From: a virus
Length of the DNA stretch: 39,987 bases
IMG/VR virus record: IMGVR_UViG_3300033816_000321
Location: 1-39,987 of that record
Strand: one strand, 5' to 3'
In this document: piece by piece, positions 1-6,888 of the stretch
Layout: every line of letters starts with the position of its first letter
Position numbering within the stretch: the first letter of the stretch is position 1
Translations under genes and position numbers: made by a program
The notes under the pieces: generated by a model
The model's database searches: none
Seen by the model: the letters and a program-made list of their open reading frames with translations, nothing else
What the model was told of the DNA's origin: nothing

Positions 1-51
1 GTTCCTGGAATTGGTCTTCAAATTATTGGAATCAATAACTATATCCTTTAA
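1..51 (+). CDS. C-terminal end of an upstream gene (partial)
   Basis: The first reading frame is open from the window edge and ends at TAA 49-51, giving a 16-residue tail that starts VPGIGLQIIG and ends in NNYIL. The hydrophobic beta-like ending resembles the end of the 35326 structural protein (LIIVGIPN), so it may be the end of another small structural protein. That is inference from a very short peptide. The stop lies 8 nt before the extended -10 motif of the next gene, which fits a real gene end. Confidence 0.4.
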   Translation, partial: VPGIGLQIIGINNYIL

Positions 52-58
52 CATATAA

Positions 59-67
59 TGATATAAT
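59..67 (+). promoter_or_regulatory. Extended -10 promoter, leaderless type
   Basis: TGATATAAT matches the extended -10 form TGNTATAAT. The last T is at 67, so the usual spacing puts transcription start at about 74, the A of the ATG. There is no Shine-Dalgarno before that ATG and no clear -35 box. A second overlapping TATAAT lies at 54-59. Confidence 0.6.
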
Positions 68-73
68 AGTGGC

Positions 74-520
74 ATGGCAAAGGTATCAATTCCAAACGTT
101 AAAACCAAATTTCAGACTGGCGACCGCCCAACACAAGAAGACTATATAGATTTAATTGATAGTACTTCTGCTAGATCTACAGATCTTGGTTCGGATGGCA
201 ACAATGAGTTAACCATTAATGGTATAGAGAACTCAACAATTTTTGATAACTTTTCCGCAAGTGAATGGCGATCAATGAAATATATGATCTCTATTAAGCA
301 TGTAGCAGGTGGTGCAAACAAGTACTACTCTACAGAAATGAACATATTGGTTGATGGATCAGGAGTATCTGTTAGTGAATATGCAACTATTGAAAATGAT
401 GGGAATATTGGCACCATCTCTGTTTCAAGGGCTGGAGACACAGTTTCATTGACTGTAGTTCCAGTAGGGGGAATTACACCTATAACTCTACGCTATATGC
501 GTATGGGATTAAAGGCCTAA
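74..520 (+). CDS. Small phage structural/fibre protein
   Basis: This encodes 148 residues of unknown exact role, most likely a fibre or tail-appendage protein. The N-terminus has a FQTGDRPTQEDYIDLIDS stretch of a kind seen near the start of phage fibre proteins. The C-terminal 80 residues (RSMKYMISIK onward, with an EYA and a GTIS motif) align with the last 80 residues of the next protein (SSAKYIVQMK, EYAD, GTTN), so both share one beta-rich C-terminal domain. No Shine-Dalgarno precedes the ATG; the -10 ends 6 nt upstream, predicting a leaderless mRNA. The next gene follows after 15 nt with a good Shine-Dalgarno and is probably co-transcribed. Confidence 0.75.
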   Translation: MAKVSIPNVKTKFQTGDRPTQEDYIDLIDSTSARSTDLGSDGNNELTINGIENSTIFDNFSASEWRSMKYMISIKHVAGGANKYYSTEMNILVDGSGVSVSEYATIENDGNIGTISVSRAGDTVSLTVVPVGGITPITLRYMRMGLKA

Positions 521-535
521 CCAAGGAGATAAAAG

Positions 536-2494
536 ATGGCAACCGTAACAAAAGACTTTAGAGTAAAAGCGGGGCTGGTAGTTGAGGGATCAACCGCAAC
601 TGTAAACGGCCACGATATATTAACAGAAGCCTTAGTAGACACAAAAGGTGATTTACTAGTAGCATCTGGTCCAGACGCAGTAACTCGTCTTGCAGCAGGA
701 ACAGACAACTATATTCTTACTGCAGACTCCAATGCAACAAATGGTATTGCTTGGAAAGCACCACAGGCAGTTGGAGTTTTTGATTCAAGCATTTCGTTTG
801 AAGGTGCAACCGCAAATGATCACGAGACAACACTTCAAGTAACTGATCCAACCGCAGATAGAACTATCACACTTCCAGATGCAACTGGAACTGTAGTTCT
901 TCGTGATACAACAGATACATTAACAAATAAGTCAATTGCTCTTAGTGGAAACACTGTAACAGGATCAATTGCTGATTTCAATACTGCATTAACCGATGCA
1001 GATTTTGCAACATTATCAGGTACAGAGACTCTTGCTAATAAGACTCTTACCTCACCAAGTGTTTCAGGATTATATCTTTCAGATTCATCAGTTGTTTTTG
1101 AAGGTTCGTCAGAAGATGGAAATGAAACTACATTAACAGTAACTAATCCAACTGCAGATCGCACAATTACAATTCCCGATGTTACAGGTACAATTATTAC
1201 AAGTGGCGATTCAGCAACCGTAACAAACGCAATGCTTGCAGGTTCAATTGCTAATAACAAACTTGAAAATTCAAGTATTACAATCAATGGATCATCAATT
1301 TCTCTTGGTGGTAATGCAACATTTGGAACCGACAATATTGGTGAAGGCACAACAAACCTTTATTTTACAGATGAAAGAGCACAAGACGCTATAGGTCTTG
1401 CTGTAGGCAATGGTCTTGACTATGACGATACTTCAGGAGCAATTTCTGTAGATCCATCTGAGTTTGCACTAAGCGCTGTTGGCGCACCAACTGGCGCAGT
1501 ATCTATGGCCACTTATAAGATTACAGGTCTTGGAACACCAACAGATGCAGCAGATGCTGCTACAAAGGGTTATGTTGATTCTGTTGCAGAAGGGCTACAC
1601 ATTCACGAATCTGTAGTTGCAGCAACAACTGCAAACGTAGCACTAGCAACTGCTCTTGAAAATGGCGATGTGCTTGATGGAATTACTCTTGCTACTGGCA
1701 ATCGTATTCTTGTTAAGAATCAGACTACTCAATCAGAAAACGGTATCTACGTAGTACAGGCTTCAGGTCAGCCAACTCGTGCTGCAGATTTTGACACAGC
1801 AGCAGAGGTAGACTCTGGTGACTTCGTATTCGTATACTCAGGTACAGCAAACGCTGGAACTGGCTGGGTACAGACAAATAAGCCTGCAACAATCGGAACA
1901 GATGCAATTGTATTCACACAGTTCTCAGGTGCTGGCACATATATAGGTGGCGCTGGATTAACATTAGATGGAACAACATTTAATGTTGGTGCAGGAACTG
2001 GTATTCAAGTAAATGCTGACACAATTGAAAACACTGGTGTGCTTTCAATCACTGGTACAGCAAATCAAATTACTGCAAGCGCATCAACTGGTGCAATCAC
2101 ACTGTCTGGTCCACAAGACCTTCATTCAACAGCAACCCCAACATTTAGTGGAGTAACAGTGGGATCTGTAACTCTTACAGATGCTCTTCTTGGAACTGCT
2201 ACTGCAACTGCTTCAGACTCAGCAACAACAATTGATTCATGGTCAACAACAACTTATTCATCTGCAAAATATATTGTTCAGATGAAGAAGGCGGGAGACA
2301 TTGAAGTGATTGAAGTTTTAGTTACTGTAGATGGAGCAAACAATGTTTACTTAACAGAGTACGCAGATGTAATTAGCAACACTGTTCTTGGAACAACCAA
2401 TGCTGTATATAGCGGAGGTAATGTTCTTCTACAGGTTACTGGTACTACAGCAGATACTGTTGTTAAGGTAAGCAAGACATATATTGAGGCATAA
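536..2494 (+). CDS. Modular tail fibre protein
   Basis: This 652-residue protein is a probable trimeric tail fibre or appendage. It begins MATVTKDFRVKAG, shared with the protein at 2515 and probably the attachment end. Two copies of a short beta repeat built around PTADRTIT and PD.TGT lie near residues 86-122 and 180-217. A motif common in phage fibres, GTTNLYFTDERAQDAI, lies near residue 270. Residues 352 to about 483 form a module starting EGLHIHE that is nearly repeated in the fibre at 3004. The last 80 residues match the C-terminal domain of the protein at 74. Shine-Dalgarno AAGGAGAT is at 523-530. It has no promoter of its own and probably reads through from 74. The receptor-binding role is inferred from fibre architecture. 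Confidence 0.8.
   Translation: MATVTKDFRVKAGLVVEGSTATVNGHDILTEALVDTKGDLLVASGPDAVTRLAAGTDNYILTADSNATNGIAWKAPQAVGVFDSSISFEGATANDHETTLQVTDPTADRTITLPDATGTVVLRDTTDTLTNKSIALSGNTVTGSIADFNTALTDADFATLSGTETLANKTLTSPSVSGLYLSDSSVVFEGSSEDGNETTLTVTNPTADRTITIPDVTGTIITSGDSATVTNAMLAGSIANNKLENSSITINGSSISLGGNATFGTDNIGEGTTNLYFTDERAQDAIGLAVGNGLDYDDTSGAISVDPSEFALSAVGAPTGAVSMATYKITGLGTPTDAADAATKGYVDSVAEGLHIHESVVAATTANVALATALENGDVLDGITLATGNRILVKNQTTQSENGIYVVQASGQPTRAADFDTAAEVDSGDFVFVYSGTANAGTGWVQTNKPATIGTDAIVFTQFSGAGTYIGGAGLTLDGTTFNVGAGTGIQVNADTIENTGVLSITGTANQITASASTGAITLSGPQDLHSTATPTFSGVTVGSVTLTDALLGTATATASDSATTIDSWSTTTYSSAKYIVQMKKAGDIEVIEVLVTVDGANNVYLTEYADVISNTVLGTTNAVYSGGNVLLQVTGTTADTVVKVSKTYIEA
1589..1984 (+). 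repeat. EGLHIHE fibre module, copy 1
   Basis: About 130 codons inside the 536 fibre that recur in the 3004 fibre. The protein copies are nearly identical (shared stretches include GDVLDGITLATGNRILVKNQ), while the DNA differs at many third positions. This fits an old duplication or exchange kept by selection on the protein. Confidence 0.75.
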
Positions 2495-2514
2495 TTAAAG
2501 AATAGAGGTTGGAA

Positions 2515-2967
2515 GTGGCAACAGTAAATAAAGACTTCAGAGTAAAGCACGGCATTAACGTAGCCGAAGGCGGAATCTTTGGATCAACAGTCACAGTTGC
2601 CACTCCTACTCAAAATTCACATGCAGCAACAAAACTGTATGTAGATTCTGCAGTAGGTTCTCCAACAGTTCCTACAACAGAGCCAGTATCTCCAGAAAAT
2701 GGAGACTTATGGTTTGATACATTAACAGAACGTGTTCATGTTTATTACAATAGTCAATGGGTTGCAATTGCAACTCTTGAAGATGCAGAAAAACTTCAAG
2801 ATCACATTCATGATACTTCAATTGATGGTAATGGATTAATTGTTAGTACTTTTGTTAGCGGTGGAGCATACAATGAACCAGGAGTTCTTGTAAGTGCTGG
2901 GTTTTACAACACCAACTCATGGGAGTATACATGGGATGGCGGAACAGCAACAGATAATTTTAATTAA
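2515..2967 (+). CDS. Short fibre/appendage protein sharing an N-terminal anchor
   Basis: This encodes 150 residues. I place the start at GTG 2515, because the product MATVNKDFRVKHG then matches the start of the fibre at 536, and AGAGG at 2504-2508 is well placed. A TTG at 2509 would add two residues. After the shared N-terminus comes a common fibre segment (AATKLYVDSAVG), then a short domain with GDLWFDT and VYYNSQWV, a pattern seen in phage fibre and virion proteins. It is probably an alternative or accessory fibre on the same attachment site as the 536 protein. It ends 36 nt before the next gene, which has its own promoter. Confidence 0.7.
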   Translation: MATVNKDFRVKHGINVAEGGIFGSTVTVATPTQNSHAATKLYVDSAVGSPTVPTTEPVSPENGDLWFDTLTERVHVYYNSQWVAIATLEDAEKLQDHIHDTSIDGNGLIVSTFVSGGAYNEPGVLVSAGFYNTNSWEYTWDGGTATDNFN

Positions 2968-2972
2968 TAATC

Positions 2973-2981
2973 TGTTATAAT
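2973..2981 (+). promoter_or_regulatory. Extended -10 promoter
   Basis: TGTTATAAT lies in the 36-nt gap before the fibre gene at 3004. Predicted start is near 2988, giving a 16-nt leader that contains AAAGGAG at 2993-2999. No -35 box is seen. Confidence 0.6.
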
Positions 2982-3003
2982 ATAACTATATAAAAGGAGT
3001 AAC

Positions 3004-4671
3004 ATGGCAACTAGAATGCAGCAGCGCAAAGGTACGGCAGCGCAATGGGCAGCATCAGATCCAATTCTAAATGCTGGTGAAATAGGTTGGGAATCGGATA
3101 CAAACAAATTTAAAATCGGTGATGGTATAAACCATTGGGACGATTTAACATACTTTTTAGACTCAACTGATACAGGATTTAGCGCTGAAGATTATCTTTT
3201 AGCGACATCAAAAAATGCAGCAAATGGAGTAGCAGCACTTGATGCCAATATAAACGTTATTACAACAACTGGTGTGGTTTTTGAAGGCGCTACCGCAGAC
3301 TCTTATGAGACTATCCTTCAGGTAACAGATCCAACTGCTGATCGTACAATTACTATTCCAGACGCTGACGGCACTGTTGTTCTTACAACAACTCTTGACG
3401 AAATGGCTCAAGACGCAGTTAATACCGCTTTAACAGCAGGAACTGGTATAACAAAAACTTATAACGATAATGCTAATACAATAACCTTGGCAGTAGACAC
3501 TACAGCAATTCAGGCTCGTATAGCAGATGTTTCTGATACCGAAATTGGCTACTTAAATGGAGTAACTTCTGCAATTCAAACACAGTTAGACAATAAGCAA
3601 GCAGTTGTTGCAGATGTTTCTAATACTGAAATTGGATATTTGAATGGTGTAACTTCAGCAATTCAAACACAACTAGATGCTAAGGCTCCACTTGCTTCCC
3701 CAACATTTACAGGAACAGTTACAGTTCCAGCCCCAACAAATTCAACAGATGCAGCAACAAAGGCATATGTAGATGCAGTAACAGAAGGATTGCATATTCA
3801 TGAAGCAGTAGTTGCTGCAACAACAGCAAATGTCACCTTGTCAAGTGCTCTTGAAAATGGAGATGTCCTTGATGGAATTACTCTTGCCACAGGAAATAGA
3901 ATCCTGGTAAAGAACCAAACAACACAGTCAGAAAATGGTATTTATGTTGTTGCTGCTTCTGGACAGCCTACTCGTGCAACAGACTTTGACACTGCTTCAG
4001 AAGTAGATAGCGGAGATTTTGTTTTTGTATATTCAGGTACAGTAAACGGCGGAACTGGTTGGGTACAGACAAATAAGCCTGCAACAATTGGTACCGATGC
4101 AATCGCATTTACACAATTTTCTGGCGCTGGAACATATACAGCGGGTACAGGATTAACATTAACTGGAACCACATTTAGTGCAAATATTGGCACAGATATC
4201 CAAGCATATAACTCAACTTTAGCAGCAGTTGCTGGTGGCACATATACAGGTGATGACAGTATTACCACCCTTGGAACAATTTCAGCAGGTACTTGGAATG
4301 GTACAACAATTGCAATAGCAAACGGTGGTACAGGACAAACTACAGCAATGGCTGCAGCAACTGCTCTTCTTCCATCACAAACCTCTAATTCAGGTAAGTA
4401 TCTTACAAATGATGGCGCTGGAACTCTTTCTTGGGCAACAGTTGCAGGATATTCTGCTCCAACACTTGGATCAACATCAATTGCTTCTGGGGCAACAGTA
4501 ACAACAATTGCTGGTCTAACACTATCAAATGCTACCTTGTCTGGTTCATTAACAGCAGGTGGTGGCACAGGAACAAGTGGTCAAGTATTACAATCAACTG
4601 GTTCTGGTGTACAATGGTCAACTCCAGCACAAGGTGCGGCATTCAGCGAATTTATGCTAATTGGTGCATAG
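3004..4671 (+). CDS. Tail fibre with Mtd-like N-terminal domain
   Basis: This 555-residue fibre starts with a domain found at the head of many phage fibres and related to the N-terminus of the major tropism determinant: MATRMQQRKGTAAQWAA, then AGEIGWESDTNKFKIGDG (residues 1-50). A PTADRTIT repeat follows near residue 100. Next is a tandem 29-residue repeat around TEIGYLNGVTSAIQTQLD (about residues 174-230). Residues 261-393 carry the EGLHIHE module shared with the 536 fibre, and then GTWNGTTIAIANGGTGQTT, another widespread fibre motif. The C-terminus is low complexity, ending FSEFMLIGA. A promoter with Shine-Dalgarno precedes it and a terminator follows. Role in host recognition is inferred. 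Confidence 0.85.
   Translation: MATRMQQRKGTAAQWAASDPILNAGEIGWESDTNKFKIGDGINHWDDLTYFLDSTDTGFSAEDYLLATSKNAANGVAALDANINVITTTGVVFEGATADSYETILQVTDPTADRTITIPDADGTVVLTTTLDEMAQDAVNTALTAGTGITKTYNDNANTITLAVDTTAIQARIADVSDTEIGYLNGVTSAIQTQLDNKQAVVADVSNTEIGYLNGVTSAIQTQLDAKAPLASPTFTGTVTVPAPTNSTDAATKAYVDAVTEGLHIHEAVVAATTANVTLSSALENGDVLDGITLATGNRILVKNQTTQSENGIYVVAASGQPTRATDFDTASEVDSGDFVFVYSGTVNGGTGWVQTNKPATIGTDAIAFTQFSGAGTYTAGTGLTLTGTTFSANIGTDIQAYNSTLAAVAGGTYTGDDSITTLGTISAGTWNGTTIAIANGGTGQTTAMAAATALLPSQTSNSGKYLTNDGAGTLSWATVAGYSAPTLGSTSIASGATVTTIAGLTLSNATLSGSLTAGGGTGTSGQVLQSTGSGVQWSTPAQGAAFSEFMLIGA
3523..3684 (+). repeat. Tandem 87-bp repeat in fibre gene
   Basis: Two adjacent copies begin at 3523 and 3610 (gcagatgtttct...). 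Each encodes ADVS(D/N)TEIGYLNGVT followed by SAIQTQLD. The period is 29 codons. Silent differences show the duplication is not recent. Confidence 0.8.
3784..4180 (+). repeat. EGLHIHE fibre module, copy 2
   Basis: This is the second copy of the module at 1589-1984, here residues 261 to about 393 of the 3004 fibre. It is a natural site for recombination between the two fibre genes. Confidence 0.75.
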
Positions 4672-4712
4672 TACTTTATAAAATACAAAGCACTAACCCT
4701 AAACTAAAGATT

Positions 4713-4744
4713 AACACGCTCTAAACAAGCGTGTTTTTCTTTTT
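4713..4744 (+). terminator. Intrinsic terminator after fibre block
   Basis: AACACGCT (4713-4720) pairs with AGCGTGTT (4728-4735) around a 7-nt loop, an 8-bp stem followed by a T-rich run to 4744. It closes the fibre transcription unit ahead of the reductase promoter. Confidence 0.85.
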
Positions 4745-4751
4745 AATTCTA

Positions 4752-4760
4752 TGATATACT
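4752..4760 (+). promoter_or_regulatory. Extended -10 promoter of ribonucleotide reductase
   Basis: TGATATACT follows directly after the terminator. Predicted start is near 4767, giving a 53-nt leader, longer than for most units here. The first leader bases can form a hairpin: TACTTTG 4767-4773 with CAAAGTA 4781-4787. Confidence 0.6.
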
Positions 4761-4819
4761 TAACACTACTTTGGAATTTACAAAGTACTCAACTTATTTT
4801 TGCTATGAAAGGTAAATAA

Positions 4820-6853
4820 ATGTCAGAAACCGTATTCTCTTTTCGTCTTTCAGATGAATTTGTAAATAAATATAATAACACTCCATCCCCATTTGGATTC
4901 TCAGATGCAGGGTCTAACTCATTAGGAGAAATTACATTTATTCGTACATATTCTCGTGTTAAGGAAGATGGAACTAAGGAACGCTGGCATGAAGTTTGCC
5001 GTCGTGTAATTGAGGGTATGTATTCAGTACAGAAGAACCATGCCAAAGACAATCGCCTACCATGGAACGACAACAAGGCACAGAAGTCTGCTCAAGAAGC
5101 ATTCCAAAGAATGTTTGAATTAAAGTGGACTCCACCAGGTCGTGGTCTCTGGGCATTTGGTACTCCTATGACTATGGAAAAGCGCAACTCTGCTTCCCTT
5201 CAAAACTGTGCAATGGTATCAACTCGTGACCTTGATCGCAATGACCCAGGAGCCCTATTTGCATGGGTAATGGATGCATTGATGCTAGGTATTGGTGTAG
5301 GGTTTGATACTCTTGGACAAGACAAGCAGATGTCTATTTATGCCCCTACAGAGCCAGCCTCAGTATACGAAATCCCAGATACTCGTGAAGGTTGGGTAGA
5401 ATCTGTTCGTCTTTTGATTAATTCATTTTTACGTCAGAATCAACCAGTTCAAGAGTTTACCTATGACCTTATCCGTCCTCTAGGAGCCCCTATTAAGGGC
5501 TTTGGGGGCGTTGCAAGCGGTCCACAACCACTTATTGATCTCCATACACGTATTCGTAATGTAATTGGTTCTAGAGCAGGAGAAGCCTTAGATAGCCGTG
5601 CCATCGTAGATCTTGTTAATCTCATTGGTACATGCGTTGTTTCTGGAAATGTTCGTCGTTCTGCTACTCTTGCTTTGGGTAAACCAGAAGATGAAGGTTT
5701 TATTAATCTTAAGAATCCAGAAGTATTCCCAGAAAGAAATTCATACGATCCAGAAAAACCAGGCTGGGCATGGATGAGTAATAACTCAATCGCTGCTGAA
5801 GTTGGAACAAAGTATGAAGACTATGTAGATTTAATTGCTGACAATGGAGAGCCAGGATTTATCTGGCTTGATGTTGCTCGTGATTATGGCCGTCTTGCAG
5901 ATGCTCCTGATTACAAGGACACTCGCATTATGGGCTTCAATCCTTGTGCGGAGCAGCCATTGGAGTCGTACGAACTTTGTACTCTTGTAGAAGTTCATCT
6001 AAACCGACATGAATCCAAGGAGGACTTCCTCAAGACATTGAAGTTTGCTTATCTTTATGGAAAGACTGTAACTCTTATGCCAACACATTGGCAACAGACA
6101 AATGGTATTATGCAGCGTAATCGTCGTATTGGTACATCTCTTACAGGTATTGCTGCATTTGCTGACCAACATGGTCTTCCAGTTATTCGTGAGTGGATGG
6201 ACGAAGGATATAACACAATTCGTAAATACGATCATTCATATTCTGAGTGGCTATGTGTTCGTGAATCAGTTCGTGTAACAACGGTTAAGCCATCAGGATC
6301 TGTTTCACTTCTCTCTGGTGCTACCCCTGGAGTTCACTGGGGACCTGGAGGAGAGTTTTATCTTCGTGCTATTAGATTTGGAAACACAGATCCTATGATG
6401 CATTTATTTAAAGCAGCGGGGTATAAAATTGAAGATGACCTAGTATCAGCAAATACCTCAGTAGTATATTTCCCAGTAGCATCAGGACATAAGCGTTCTG
6501 AAAAGCAGGTTAGCCTATTTGAAAAGATTGGTTTGGCAGCAACTGCTCAGAAGTACTGGTCAGATAACGGTGTTTCTGTAACTCTATCATTTAATAAGGA
6601 AGAAGAGAAGAAGTTTATTGCTCCTGCACTAAATATGTATGAGGGGCAACTAAAGGCTGTATCTTTCTTGCCAATGGGTGATAAGGTTTATCCTCAGCAA
6701 CCGTATACAGAAATTACAAGAGAACAATACAATTCTTACGTTGGCAAAATTGGCAAAATTGATTGGTCTGCTATTTATGATGGCAAGGATAATCTTGATG
6801 CTGAGTCTGAAAAATACTGTTCAACAGATGCATGTGAGATTAAATTATATTAG
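4820..6853 (+). CDS. nrdJ: Class II ribonucleotide reductase, adenosylcobalamin-dependent
   Basis: This enzyme reduces ribonucleotides to deoxyribonucleotides for phage DNA synthesis using adenosylcobalamin as radical source. The 677 residues match the monomeric RTPR type typified by Lactobacillus leichmannii (about 739 residues). PPGRGLW is at 105-111. The cysteine of QNCAMVST (C130) corresponds to the first active-site cysteine. GFNPCAEQPLESYELC supplies C376, E378 and C387, the thiyl cysteine, glutamate and second disulfide partner. The end has the C-x4-C pair C667/C672 that re-reduces the active site, so all key residues appear intact. TVKPSGSVSLLSGATPGVHW is also typical. AAAGG at 4809-4812 serves the ATG. 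A terminator and promoter isolate it from the fibre genes. CGT is the main arginine codon, unlike the AGA-rich tail genes. Confidence 0.95.
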   Translation: MSETVFSFRLSDEFVNKYNNTPSPFGFSDAGSNSLGEITFIRTYSRVKEDGTKERWHEVCRRVIEGMYSVQKNHAKDNRLPWNDNKAQKSAQEAFQRMFELKWTPPGRGLWAFGTPMTMEKRNSASLQNCAMVSTRDLDRNDPGALFAWVMDALMLGIGVGFDTLGQDKQMSIYAPTEPASVYEIPDTREGWVESVRLLINSFLRQNQPVQEFTYDLIRPLGAPIKGFGGVASGPQPLIDLHTRIRNVIGSRAGEALDSRAIVDLVNLIGTCVVSGNVRRSATLALGKPEDEGFINLKNPEVFPERNSYDPEKPGWAWMSNNSIAAEVGTKYEDYVDLIADNGEPGFIWLDVARDYGRLADAPDYKDTRIMGFNPCAEQPLESYELCTLVEVHLNRHESKEDFLKTLKFAYLYGKTVTLMPTHWQQTNGIMQRNRRIGTSLTGIAAFADQHGLPVIREWMDEGYNTIRKYDHSYSEWLCVRESVRVTTVKPSGSVSLLSGATPGVHWGPGGEFYLRAIRFGNTDPMMHLFKAAGYKIEDDLVSANTSVVYFPVASGHKRSEKQVSLFEKIGLAATAQKYWSDNGVSVTLSFNKEEEKKFIAPALNMYEGQLKAVSFLPMGDKVYPQQPYTEITREQYNSYVGKIGKIDWSAIYDGKDNLDAESEKYCSTDACEIKLY

Positions 6854-6862
6854 TTTCCATCC

Positions 6863-6871
6863 TGCTATAAT
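6863..6871 (+). promoter_or_regulatory. Extended -10 promoter
   Basis: TGCTATAAT lies in the short gap after the reductase. Predicted start is near 6878, leaving an 11-nt leader that carries AGGAG at 6880-6884 before ATG 6889. No -35 box is seen. Confidence 0.65.
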
Positions 6872-6888
6872 AAGGGGATAGGAGAAAT

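Noticed and set aside
835-1350. 171-codon open frame on the minus strand inside the 536 fibre gene
   Set aside because: It is the antisense of repetitive fibre codons, shows no ribosome site or recognisable domain, and the + strand product is clearly coding.
3942-4568. 208-codon minus-strand open frame inside the 3004 fibre gene
   Set aside because: Low-complexity valine/proline-rich shadow of the fibre frame, produced by its skewed codons.
4431-4724. 97-codon + strand frame running past the 3004 fibre stop
   Set aside because: Asparagine/serine/cysteine-rich out-of-frame reading with no Shine-Dalgarno. It also runs into the terminator.
4761-4819. Cobalamin riboswitch or NrdR box upstream of the reductase
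   Set aside because: The leader is only about 53 nt, too short for a cobalamin riboswitch, and no paired NrdR-type boxes are visible.
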